This document shows, piece after piece, positions 27,097 to 35,380 of a DNA stretch of 64,000 bases. The stretch lies in the NCBI GenBank assembly GCA_013298025.1, contig JAAFJE010000005.1:1-64000 (forward strand), given 5' to 3'. How positions within the stretch are numbered: the stretch's first letter is position 1; every line of letters begins with the position of its first letter. Source of the stretch: Cytophagales bacterium. GTDB taxonomy: Bacteria > Bacteroidota > Bacteroidia > Cytophagales > Spirosomataceae. A program made the translations under genes and the position numbers. Below the pieces are notes generated by a model that was not told where the DNA came from, did not search any database, and saw only the letters and a list, made by a program, of their open reading frames with translations.

Positions 27097-27810
27097 TTAC
27101 TTGTCATCGGTTTCTACCACAACTTCCCAACGAAAAGCCCACTTCCAGCGAATCGAAAAACGGGTGTAGCCAGCTTCTTGTAAAAGGTTGACAAGTTCCT
27201 GTTTTTTGAATGCTCGCCAAACCGATAGTTTGGCATCGTTTTTTACTAAATACGATTGTAAAAACAGGCGAGTTATCCAAGCTATGCTATGATACGCAAA
27301 CCAATGCCTGTGTATATCATTGATAATAAAGCCAATACGGGCTTGGGTTTTGAGTTGTTTGAACAATGCAAGTAGTTCGGCATCGGTGAAATGATGACAA
27401 AACAAGGTCATGGTTACTACGTCGAATTGCCTTTGTTGAAAGCTTTCGGAGAAAATGTTTTCTTGGATATAGGCGATATTAGGAACATTGGCGGTGCGTT
27501 TTTGGGCAAATTTTATCATAAAATCGTTGGCATCAATGCCCCAAAGTGTAGCTTTTTGCTTTTGTTTAGCCAGCCAACTTGCCATCAATTTGAGCATATC
27601 GCCGCCCCCACAGCCTATATCGGCCAAGTGCAAATGTGCCATAGTACGCCCTTTGAGCAATTGCTTTAGTCCGCCGATGGTCACTTGATTGCCTCCTAAA
27701 TACGTATTGATAAGGGCCAATTCTTCTAAGTTTTGACGAAGGGCATCGTTGTCGAGCGATAAATCATCAATCAATTCCTTTTGGGTACTGCGGTAGGATA
27801 AATTGGGCAT
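27097..27810 (-). CDS. Class I SAM-dependent methyltransferase
   Basis: 237 residues. Motif I LADIGCGGGDMLKLMASWL (around residues 62-80), acidic motif II LWGIDAND, and FDVVTMTLFCHHFTDAEL typical of UbiE/small-molecule methyltransferases. The C-terminus is basic and aromatic. The family often accompanies lipid or pigment genes in Bacteroidota, but no such genes are adjacent here. The substrate is unknown. Confidence 0.88.
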   Translation of the reverse strand: MPNLSYRSTQKELIDDLSLDNDALRQNLEELALINTYLGGNQVTIGGLKQLLKGRTMAHLHLADIGCGGGDMLKLMASWLAKQKQKATLWGIDANDFMIKFAQKRTANVPNIAYIQENIFSESFQQRQFDVVTMTLFCHHFTDAELLALFKQLKTQARIGFIINDIHRHWFAYHSIAWITRLFLQSYLVKNDAKLSVWRAFKKQELVNLLQEAGYTRFSIRWKWAFRWEVVVETDDK

Positions 27811-27859
27811 AAACGAATAAATTAACGTTCATTTTAAAACAAAAGCATTGAAAAGTAAA

Positions 27860-27894
27860 AAAGCCATTCCTAAACATGGGCTAGGAATGGCTTT
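27860..27894 (-). terminator. Terminator of icd
   Basis: 13-bp perfect stem (AAAGCCATTCCTA/TAGGAATGGCTTT) with a 9-nt loop, followed leftward by a T-run on the transcribed strand, 25 bp past the icd stop. Confidence 0.88.
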
Positions 27895-27918
27895 AGATGT
27901 ATCAACAATACGAATACC

Positions 27919-29151
27919 TTATTTTGCTAAAGCTACTTGCAAGTTTTCGTCGATTGCTGCTAAGAACTCTTCTGTGTATAAGTAATGTTCGCCATGAGAA
28001 ACTTTGTTTCCGTGGATACAAACCGCCAAGTCTTTGGTCATTTTACCAGACTCAACCGTTTCGATACATACTTTCTCTAATGTTTGGCTGAAGTTGATAA
28101 GCTCTTCGTTGCCATCTAATTTACCACGGAATTCCAAGCCACGAGTCCAAGCAAAGATAGAGGCAATAGGGTTGGTAGAAGTTGGTTTTCCAGCTTGGTG
28201 GTCACGGTAGTGACGAGTTACAGTGCCGTGAGCGGCTTCAGCTTCCATTGTTTTGCCATCTGGCGTAACCAATACAGAAGTCATTAAACCCAATGAACCA
28301 AATCCTTGTGCTACGGTATCAGACTGCACGTCGCCATCGTAGTTTTTACAAGCCCAAACAAAGTTGCCATTCCATTTCAAGGCAGAAGCCACCATGTCGT
28401 CAATCAAACGGTGTTCATACACAATGCCTTTTTCTGTGAAAGCAGCTTTAAATTCGTTTTCGTAAATTTCTTGGAAAATATCTTTGAAACGACCATCGTA
28501 TTTCTTCAAAATCGTATTTTTTGTAGAAAGGTACAAAGGCCATCCTTTGCTCAATGCCATGTTGAAGCAAGAGTACGCAAAACCACGGATAGACTCGTCG
28601 GTGTTGTACATGGTCAAAGCAACGCCATCGCCTTTGAAGTTATATACTTCAAATGTTTGTGGCTCGCCACCATCTTCAGGAGTGAAAGTAACGGTAAGTT
28701 TACCTTTTCCTTTGGTTACAAAATCTGTTGCACGGTATTGGTCTCCGAAAGCATGACGACCAATCATGATTGGGGCTGTCCAGTTGGGTACTAATCTTGG
28801 TACATTCTGACAAACGATAGGCTCACGGAATACAGTACCATCCAAGATATTACGGATTGTACCATTTGGCGACTTCCACATTTGTTTCAAATTGAACTCA
28901 GTTACACGAGCTTCATCAGGAGTAATGGTTGCACACTTGATACCTACGCCGTATTTTTTGATAGCTTCGGCAGCATCAACTGTTACTTGGTCGTTCGTTT
29001 CGTCACGGTATTCTACGCCCAAGTCATAGTATTTAATATCTAAATCCAAATAAGGAAGGATTAATTTATCCTTAATGAATTTCCAGATAATTCGGGTCAT
29101 TTCGTCGCCATCAAGCTCAACGACAGGGTTTGCAACTTTAATTTTTCCCAT
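27919..29151 (-). CDS. icd: NADP-dependent isocitrate dehydrogenase (eukaryotic-type)
   Basis: 410 residues, the length of the dimeric eukaryotic-type enzyme rather than the E. coli type. It oxidises isocitrate to 2-oxoglutarate with NADP in the TCA cycle. [23 protein letters not shown] at the start, the substrate phosphate-mimic region [47 protein letters not shown] with the metal aspartates, and [12 protein letters not shown] (NADP site) are intact. The gene stands alone with its own promoter-like box and terminator. Confidence 0.98.
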   Translation of the reverse strand: MGKIKVANPVVELDGDEMTRIIWKFIKDKLILPYLDLDIKYYDLGVEYRDETNDQVTVDAAEAIKKYGVGIKCATITPDEARVTEFNLKQMWKSPNGTIRNILDGTVFREPIVCQNVPRLVPNWTAPIMIGRHAFGDQYRATDFVTKGKGKLTVTFTPEDGGEPQTFEVYNFKGDGVALTMYNTDESIRGFAYSCFNMALSKGWPLYLSTKNTILKKYDGRFKDIFQEIYENEFKAAFTEKGIVYEHRLIDDMVASALKWNGNFVWACKNYDGDVQSDTVAQGFGSLGLMTSVLVTPDGKTMEAEAAHGTVTRHYRDHQAGKPTSTNPIASIFAWTRGLEFRGKLDGNEELINFSQTLEKVCIETVESGKMTKDLAVCIHGNKVSHGEHYLYTEEFLAAIDENLQVALAK

Positions 29152-29216
29152 TTTTGTATAAAAACGTTATTTTCGTTATTAAATGATGCGTGAATAGTTG
29201 TGCGCATTTTCGTCTG

Positions 29217-29224
29217 CAAAGGTA
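29217..29224 (-). promoter_or_regulatory. Promoter -7 box upstream of icd
   Basis: Leftward TACCTTTG followed by CAG matches the Bacteroidota -7 consensus TAnnTTTG. It is about 65 bp before the icd ATG. No clean TTTG -33 box is seen. Confidence 0.4.
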
Positions 29225-29633
29225 CGGAATGAATTGATACGTAGGGAATTTTATTAGCTTAGAATCGTTAGTTTTTTCACAAAAGCCTTGCTAAAAAAGC
29301 TATAGATGCGGTTTTAAAGGTGAATTTATCAAGACTTTTGTTCTTCGTTATAGGGTTACACTTATCCGAATATGTTTTTCTATTTCGGGTTGCCATTCCT
29401 GTCGATTTGCCATCTTTGTACAAATCTTCTCCTGAAAATAAACTTGGTACCACGTTTTTGGTTGAAATTCACAAATATTTTTCATGTTAAAGATACGCTC
29501 GCAGATTATAGGGTGAAGTCACTATTTTTTAAAAATAATTGTGTACCAACGTTAATTTTCAGACAAAGACTAGCCGCACTAAACTAAATATTTGCTTTTT
29601 TGTTTTTCATACAATTTACCAGCACTCATCGTT
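29225..29633. other. Intergenic region without a gene
   Basis: About 410 bp between divergent icd and a small gene. AT-rich, with no repeats or strong hairpins recognised and only short frames without family resemblance. Confidence 0.5.
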
Positions 29634-30035
29634 ATGCAAACCCTTTTATTATATATTCAGTTGGTCGAAGATTTGGCTGAAATTCGTTTTGCCAATCCGA
29701 TGCTACCATATTTGCCCGCAAATGCCGTAGGGCTTACTTGCTACGACCTCGACAATTTTTCAGATGGCTTAGTGATACAGTACGCCCAAAAACTCATTAC
29801 CCAAGCCGATAGCATTGTGGTGGGCATCGAAGCCAAACCTCAAGCCAAATTACAGGGCGTAGGCAACTTATTGAGTCGTTTGGCCGACAAACAAGCCTCT
29901 GTTTCGCTTTTCTATCTTGGCGAAAATGAAAGCCTGATACGGCTGTTAAGTATTTTTGATTATACGGTTGCCTGTGAAAATACTTATGGATTTAGTGAAA
30001 TATCAAGAATCCTTGATAACATTTACCCTAAATAA
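29634..30035 (+). CDS. Hypothetical small cytoplasmic protein
   Basis: 133 residues from the ATG at 29,634 (MQTLLLYIQLVEDLAEIRF); a TTG 42 bp upstream would add an odd aromatic segment and is less likely. Alternating hydrophobic strands (SIVVGIEAKPQA, SVSLFYLGENES) suggest a small alpha/beta fold, perhaps flavodoxin- or receiver-like. I do not recognise the family. It lies upstream of the TonB cluster but is separated from it by 305 bp. Confidence 0.65.
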   Translation: MQTLLLYIQLVEDLAEIRFANPMLPYLPANAVGLTCYDLDNFSDGLVIQYAQKLITQADSIVVGIEAKPQAKLQGVGNLLSRLADKQASVSLFYLGENESLIRLLSIFDYTVACENTYGFSEISRILDNIYPK

Positions 30036-30340
30036 GATACCACTTTAAAAGTTTATATATTTTCTTGTAAAAATTAAATTCTTTGAAAAGTACATAGAAA
30101 AGTCATGATTCATGCCTGTTTTTATGACTATAGTACAATGACTAGGAATAGTAGAACAATTTGTTTAAAAAATCTTGACAAACAGGATATAAAAATTGAA
30201 AGATTTTTGTGTTAGTTTTGTCATTACTAGAAAACAGCATACAATCGAAATAATCTTTTGCGTGATTTAAGTTTTCTTAAGATTTATTTTAAAAATCACC
30301 TAAAAATTGTTTTTTAACTTAAACCCAAATTACCAAACTA
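30036..30340. other. Intergenic region upstream of the exbB cluster
   Basis: 305 bp of AT-rich DNA. A TAGTTTTG at 30,213-30,220 fits the -7 consensus and could drive exbB with a leader of about 110 nt, but no well-spaced -33 box is visible. Otherwise empty. Confidence 0.4.
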
Positions 30341-31186
30341 ATGAGTACACAACCAGCAAAACCAGCTGCTCCAAAGCCAGCAGCAGCTCCAGCAAACAAA
30401 AAGTCAGGCGGTATCCCTGCAGGTATCATTCTTGTGATTCTTTTTGTTGTTGCCCTTTCTCTTTACAAATTTGTGATGGGAGATCCTTCACACTTTGAAA
30501 ACAACAACCCAGATGGCCACCCAATTCCAGGTGACTACTTCGGTATCGTTTACAAAGGTGGTGTGATTGTACCTATCTTGATGACTTGTTTCTTAACTGC
30601 TTTGACGTTCTCTATCGAGCGTATTATCACTATTGGTAAGGCAAAAGGAACAGGTGATGTGAATGCTTTCGTTCGTAAAATCCAAGCCCTTTTAGACAAA
30701 GATGATATTGAAGGTGCTTTGAAAGAGTGCGACAAGCAAAAAGGTTCAGTAGGTAATGTTACATTAGCTGCTGTTAAAAAGTACAAACAATTGTCAACAG
30801 ACGGTTCTTTAGACAAAGAACAAAAGTTGGCTGCATTGAGCAAAGAGGTTGAAGAAGCTACTTCATTGGAATTGCCAATATTGGAGAAAAACCTTACAAT
30901 CATTGCTACGTTAGCTTCTGTATCTACCCTTATCGGTCTATTAGGAACGGTAATCGGTATGATTAAAGCGTTCTCGGCTCTTGGTAACTCAGGAGGTTCG
31001 ACAGACTCTACAGCTCTTGCAAACGGTATCTCTGAAGCCCTTGTAAACACTGCCTTGGGTATCGGTACTTCTGCTATCTGTATCATCGGTTATAACTTCT
31101 TTACTTCGAAAATCGACGAATTAACATACAGCATCGACGAAATCGGTTTGAGCGTTAACCAAAACTACGCTGCTCACCACAGTTAA
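30341..31186 (+). CDS. exbB: MotA/TolQ/ExbB proton channel family protein
   Basis: 281 residues. The N-terminal 25 residues are a proline- and alanine-rich tail (KPAAPKPAAAPANKK). Membrane helices are at about 28-45, 72-92, 185-210 and 230-255. The conserved ExbB core TLIGLLGTVIGMIKAFSAL and the GISEALVNTALGIGTSAICIIGYNFF helix are present. It forms the pentameric proton channel that powers TonB at the inner membrane. First gene of the cluster with two exbD genes and tonB. Confidence 0.96.
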   Translation: MSTQPAKPAAPKPAAAPANKKSGGIPAGIILVILFVVALSLYKFVMGDPSHFENNNPDGHPIPGDYFGIVYKGGVIVPILMTCFLTALTFSIERIITIGKAKGTGDVNAFVRKIQALLDKDDIEGALKECDKQKGSVGNVTLAAVKKYKQLSTDGSLDKEQKLAALSKEVEEATSLELPILEKNLTIIATLASVSTLIGLLGTVIGMIKAFSALGNSGGSTDSTALANGISEALVNTALGIGTSAICIIGYNFFTSKIDELTYSIDEIGLSVNQNYAAHHS

Positions 31187-31290
31187 TAGTTTGAAAATTG
31201 GGCAATTTGAAAATCTGAAGAGTTCACTCTTCTGAATCCCAAGATTGTTTTCAAATGTAAGTTTTCTCAAATTTTCAAATTAATAACATT

Positions 31291-31899
31291 ATGCCAAAGG
31301 TAAAAGCAAAAAGACAAAGTGTGTCTTTGGACATGACAGCGATGTGTGACGTGGCATTCTTGTTACTCACCTTCTTCATGTTGACGGCAAAATTCCGTCC
31401 TGAAGAAGCTGTTACCATTACGCCTCCTACGTCTATCTCTGAAAAACCGCTTGCTACTGAGAAAGGTGTTATTACCATTTCAGTATCGAATGAAGGCAAA
31501 ATTTTCATGGGAGTTGACGATAAGGAAGCTCAACAGTTGATGTTGGAAAGAATGTCTAACCGTTTGGGAATTCCAGTAAGTGCCGAAATGCAGAAGAACT
31601 TTATGGCTTCTGAAATTGTAGGCTACCCTGCTGGAGCATTGAAACAAGTATTGAGCGAGAAACCTTCTAAATGGAAAGCTGCCGGATTTTATACGGGCAT
31701 TCCATGCGATTCAGCTAATAATGAACTATTCTTGTGGGTAACGTATGCCAAAATGGCAAACCCTGCCCTTAGCGTAGCCATTAAAGGTGATGGCAACTCA
31801 AACTACAAAGTGTTCAACCAAGTGGTAGGTACATTGCAAGAACAAAACATCAACGTTTTCCAGTTGATTACAGGTCCTGAAAACAAACCTAGAAATTAA
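31291..31899 (+). CDS. exbD: ExbD/TolR biopolymer transport protein (first copy)
   Basis: 202 residues. Single N-terminal membrane helix with the functional aspartate in the motif LDMTAMCDVAFLLLTFFML (around residues 13-31). The C-terminal periplasmic domain contains a 40-residue insertion (LERMSNRLGIPVSAEMQKNF...) absent from the second copy. It couples proton flow through ExbB to TonB. Two different ExbD proteins in one cluster are usual in Bacteroidota. Confidence 0.95.
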   Translation: MPKVKAKRQSVSLDMTAMCDVAFLLLTFFMLTAKFRPEEAVTITPPTSISEKPLATEKGVITISVSNEGKIFMGVDDKEAQQLMLERMSNRLGIPVSAEMQKNFMASEIVGYPAGALKQVLSEKPSKWKAAGFYTGIPCDSANNELFLWVTYAKMANPALSVAIKGDGNSNYKVFNQVVGTLQEQNINVFQLITGPENKPRN

Positions 31900-31924
31900 T
31901 TAAGTTGTACTCAGTAGTTTATTG

Positions 31925-31951
31925 ACCCTGCCCCGCTTTGTGGGGTAGGGT
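31925..31951 (+). promoter_or_regulatory. Hairpin between the two exbD genes
   Basis: 10-bp stem ACCCTGCCCC with GGGGTAGGGT (one G-T pair), 7-nt loop, no T-run. It may act as an RNA stabiliser or attenuator that sets different amounts of the two proteins; this is inference. Confidence 0.55.
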
Positions 31952-32017
31952 ACTCATAGTACTGACAACAATAAAATTGATATTTAGCTTTCACAATTTT
32001 AAAACTACTCAACGACT

Positions 32018-32533
32018 ATGGCAGAAATAGACCAGTCCGGTGGGGGTAAAAAAGGTGGTAAAAAGCGTAGTAAGAAAGCGTCAACCAAAATTGACATGAC
32101 CCCAATGGTGGACTTGGGTTTCTTGCTAATCACCTTCTTTATGCTAACAACCACGTTGGCAAAACCCGTGACAATGCAGCTAAGCATGCCTGATAAAACT
32201 GATACGAAAGAAACTTCGCCAGTTAAGTTGTCTGAAACCCTAACGGTTTGTCCTGCTGAAAATAAAATATATTATTATCAGGGTATTCCAGGGTCTCCAG
32301 ATGCTGTACTACAAGTAACTGACTACTCAGACAAAGGCATCAGACAAACACTTTTTGATTTCAAAAAGAGAATCGGTAATAACTTCACCATCGTAATCAA
32401 AGCAACGAAAGAAGCTAAATACAAAAACATGGTGGACTTGCTTGATGAGTGTGCTATCACCGACAACAAGCGTTACGCCCTTCTCGAAATTGATGCAGCT
32501 ACAGAAGAGATGATTAAGAAGTCTGGTAAGTAG
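32018..32533 (+). CDS. exbD: ExbD/TolR biopolymer transport protein (second copy)
   Basis: 171 residues. A basic start (GGKKGGKKRSKKASTK) precedes the helix with the conserved aspartate, IDMTPMVDLGFLLITFFML. The periplasmic domain is shorter than in the first copy and ends in EEMIKKSGK. It is expected to heteromerise with the other ExbD and the ExbB pentamer. The tonB gene is 119 bp downstream. Confidence 0.95.
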   Translation: MAEIDQSGGGKKGGKKRSKKASTKIDMTPMVDLGFLLITFFMLTTTLAKPVTMQLSMPDKTDTKETSPVKLSETLTVCPAENKIYYYQGIPGSPDAVLQVTDYSDKGIRQTLFDFKKRIGNNFTIVIKATKEAKYKNMVDLLDECAITDNKRYALLEIDAATEEMIKKSGK

Positions 32534-32652
32534 CAAAAAGAATGAAAAATAAAACTAAGGAAATAGTTGTATAACTAAAAAAATAGTTTTATCTTAGTTC
32601 TGTAATTCTGAAAATCAGAAATTTCAACAGAGTTAACTCAACAAAGAGAAAT

Positions 32653-33483
32653 ATGTCAAACGTAATTAGCCCAAACGCAACGCTTGACGACATAATTTTT
32701 AAGGATAAAAACAAAGAATACGGTGCGTACTCTTTGAGAAAAAATTATCAAACAGTCGTTAAGAGATCAGTAATGATTGGCTCGGCTCTCTTTGCTAGTG
32801 CGCTTGCTCTCCCTTTCATTGTGAGTAGCTTGACACCAAAAGAAGATGAGAAAAAAGAGGTGATTGCAGAGGTGATGGACGTAAAGCAGCCACCTAAAAA
32901 GGAGGCTACACCACCGCCACCACCACCACCACCACCACCACCGCCAAAAGATATTCCAAAGGTGACAACCACTCGTTTCTTACCTCCTGAAATCAAACGT
33001 GATGAAGAGGTACAAAAACCTGAGCCACCACCAGAAGAAGTAAAAGGTAACACAGCTTCCGAAACGGTAAAAGGTAATACAGATGATATTGCCCCTCCTG
33101 TTGACCCTGATGCAAGAGGTACTAAAGAAGAAGCTCCTGTAGAACCACCAAAACCAGTAGAAGAAGAAATCTTTACTGCTGTTGAACAAAACGCCGAATT
33201 CCCTGGAGGTATGGCTGCGTTTGGTAAGTTCTTGCAGAAAAACCTTAAATACCCTGCTGCAGCTCAACGTGCCAACGTACAAGGTAAAGTTTACGTTCAG
33301 TTTGTTGTAAACACTGACGGTTCTATCCAAGGTGTTGAAGTATTGAAATCAGTAGGTTTTGGTTGCGACGAAGAAGCTGTTCGTGTAATCAAAATGGTAC
33401 CAAAATGGAACCCTGGTAAACAATCAGGCCGTGCAGTACGTTCGAGATTTACTGTGCCTATTAGCTTCGTGTTGTCGGAGTAA
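32653..33483 (+). CDS. tonB: TonB family energy transducer
   Basis: 276 residues. The N-terminus DDIIFKDKNKEYGAYSLRKNY is the conserved Bacteroidota TonB opening. One membrane helix lies at about 38-57. A polyproline stretch (twelve or more prolines around residues 87-102) and a Pro/Glu-rich linker span the periplasm. The C-terminal TonB domain is FPGGMAAFGKFLQKNLKYPAAAQ...GKVYVQFVVNTDGSIQGVEVLKSVGFGCDEEAVRVIKMVPKWNPGKQ. It transmits energy from ExbB/ExbD to outer-membrane receptors. Confidence 0.97.
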   Translation: MSNVISPNATLDDIIFKDKNKEYGAYSLRKNYQTVVKRSVMIGSALFASALALPFIVSSLTPKEDEKKEVIAEVMDVKQPPKKEATPPPPPPPPPPPPKDIPKVTTTRFLPPEIKRDEEVQKPEPPPEEVKGNTASETVKGNTDDIAPPVDPDARGTKEEAPVEPPKPVEEEIFTAVEQNAEFPGGMAAFGKFLQKNLKYPAAAQRANVQGKVYVQFVVNTDGSIQGVEVLKSVGFGCDEEAVRVIKMVPKWNPGKQSGRAVRSRFTVPISFVLSE

Positions 33484-33510
33484 TACCTAGGCTATGTCAT
33501 AACTCATTAG

Positions 33511-33540
33511 AAACCTGTCAGGAAACTGACAGGTTTCCTT
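33511..33540 (+). terminator. Terminator after tonB
   Basis: 11-bp perfect stem (AAACCTGTCAG), loop GAAA, then CCTTTTT. It separates the exb/tonB genes from the following three genes, which may have their own promoter. Confidence 0.88.
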
Positions 33541-33574
33541 TTTCAAAGGGAATTATGTTTTTACTTGAATAATC

Positions 33575-33859
33575 ATGCGCAACAGAAACGCCCAAAATAT
33601 TTATAAAAAATCGGTCTTTTTTATGAGCCTTGCTATGTCGGTGATTTATGTCTTGGCTGGCTTATTTTTTATTGTTTTTCCTTATTCTACGGTCGCACAA
33701 AATTTGCTTCCTTCGGCTAAATGGTCGTATATCTTAGGAGCTTTGTTGGTAATCTATGGTTTCTATCGTGCTTGGAGGGCTATCCAGTCACAAAAAGACG
33801 ACGACGACGATGAGGATGAAGAAGAGTATCGTTATTACTCTGGTAAAAAAAACGGATAA
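33575..33859 (+). CDS. Small two-helix membrane protein with acidic tail
   Basis: 94 residues: membrane helices at about 16-36 and 47-65, ending in an acidic run (DDDDEDEEE) and RYYSGKKNG. No known family. Its place between tonB and the PstS-like lipoprotein is typical of this Bacteroidota cluster, suggesting an accessory role in envelope energisation; the role itself is unknown. Confidence 0.75.
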   Translation: MRNRNAQNIYKKSVFFMSLAMSVIYVLAGLFFIVFPYSTVAQNLLPSAKWSYILGALLVIYGFYRAWRAIQSQKDDDDDEDEEEYRYYSGKKNG

Positions 33860-33945
33860 AATTGTGTTTTACATATAAGAATACTTTTATACAAAACCAT
33901 ACTTGCTTTACGTTACTTAGATAAATCTCAAAAAATATAGGAATT

Positions 33946-34905
33946 ATGAAAAAGTGTGTTAAACTTCTAACTGTACTAAGTTTGCTTGGTTCAACTTTGT
34001 TATCGTGTAGCGTTGGCACACGAAAAACAGAAAATGCTCCTGACGATACCCCTGCTAAAGGTGAGATTACTGTAGCGGTTGATGAATCTTTTCAACCTAT
34101 TTTAGATGCTGAAAAATCTGCTTTTGAACAAAGCTATAAATATACTAAAATCAAGCTCGTGTATAAGCCTGAAACAGAGGCTATCAACATGATGCTCAAC
34201 GACAAAGCTCGCTTGGCGGTTGTTACCCGTGACTTAACGCCGAAAGAAAAAAAAGTGTTTGAAGATGCCCGCATTACGTACCGAAGCTACAAATATGCAG
34301 GTGACGCTTTAGCGTTAATTACCAACAAGACCAATCACGATACGCTTATCAATGTGAACGACATCGCTGCTTTGATGAAAGGCGAAAAGAAGAAATGGTC
34401 TGATTTTTCTAAAAAGGGACGTGCCGAAGAGGTTGTGTTGGTTTTCGACAATGCCAATTCGAGCAACCTCACTTTTTTGATGGATAAATTTGGTATCAAG
34501 AAAAATGAAAAAGTGGCTTTTTATGCACTCAATTCCAACAAGGAAGTAATTGAGTATGTAAAAACGCATAAAAATGCCATTGGTGTCATTGGTACAAATT
34601 GGATTAGCGATGGTGATAATCCTGCGGCACTAGGCTTTATTAAAGATATTAATGTATTTTCTGTGACGGAAAAAGCCAACCCAACGCCAGATGATTATTA
34701 TCAGCCTTTTGGCTATAATTTGGCACTCAAACGCTATCCGCTCACCCGTGTCATTCGCTGTATTTTGAAAGAATCGCACATGGGGCTTGGCACGGGTTTT
34801 ATCAACTATATGTGTATGGACCAAGGACAATTGATTGTTTTGAAAGGTGGTTTGTTGCCCTTGACTCGCCCAATTCAGATTCGTACTGTGAAGATAGGAG
34901 GTTAA
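33946..34905 (+). CDS. PstS-like phosphate-binding lipoprotein
   Basis: 319 residues with a lipoprotein signal (lipobox LLSC, Cys21). The fold is that of the phosphate ABC transporter substrate-binding protein family (PBP-like 2): GEITVAVDESFQPILDAEKSAFEQSY, LAVVTRDLTPKEKK, VFDNANSSNLTFLMDKF, and the C-terminal YPLTRVIRCILKESHMGLGTGFINYM. No permease genes (pstC/A/B) are adjacent. Instead it is encoded with the TonB system, so it may bind a ligand in the periplasm for TonB-linked uptake or sense an anion rather than feed an ABC transporter; this is inference. Confidence 0.85.
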   Translation: MKKCVKLLTVLSLLGSTLLSCSVGTRKTENAPDDTPAKGEITVAVDESFQPILDAEKSAFEQSYKYTKIKLVYKPETEAINMMLNDKARLAVVTRDLTPKEKKVFEDARITYRSYKYAGDALALITNKTNHDTLINVNDIAALMKGEKKKWSDFSKKGRAEEVVLVFDNANSSNLTFLMDKFGIKKNEKVAFYALNSNKEVIEYVKTHKNAIGVIGTNWISDGDNPAALGFIKDINVFSVTEKANPTPDDYYQPFGYNLALKRYPLTRVIRCILKESHMGLGTGFINYMCMDQGQLIVLKGGLLPLTRPIQIRTVKIGG

Positions 34906-35380
34906 AATAGGCTTAAATCTGTCCTGTTTTATACTTAGATAAATACAATTTTGATTCTATTACAATACAAACATAAAATAGCCTAAACAATTTTTTGAGT
35001 TAAATTTTGTCTTTAAAAAGCCATAATTTTAATTTGCTTTTAATAAAAGTTAAATTGTCGTTATAAAGAATAAAATTTTGTCTTTTTATTACAAATTTTA
35101 CATTAATTTTGTGTAGTATGGTAAATTTGAAAGAAATACTTAACTTAGTGAAAAAATTTTATCTATACAAAAAGTGCTTAACAGCATACTCATGCAAGGT
35201 TTTGAAATGAGCCTCCCAAAGAAAAATAAAATAGGATTAAGCTAAAATTAAGTAGAAAAAATCCTATATTTTCTTTCTAGCATCGTATATTACAAATAAA
35301 CTATAAAGAGTACACAAGTAAATATCAAATACCAAATTCAGTATTTTTAAACATTACATTAATCCCAACTAATTACGCAA
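34906..35380. other. Long AT-rich leader region upstream of the TPR gene
   Basis: 475 bp without a gene. It contains several runs of A and T and a promoter-like pair at 35,077-35,111. If that is used, the TPR gene has a 5' leader of about 265 nt. Confidence 0.45.
35077..35111 (+). promoter_or_regulatory. Candidate promoter for the TPR gene
   Basis: TTTG at 35,077-35,080 and TAATTTTG at 35,104-35,111 fit the Bacteroidota -33/-7 pattern with a 23-bp spacer. Confidence 0.35.
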
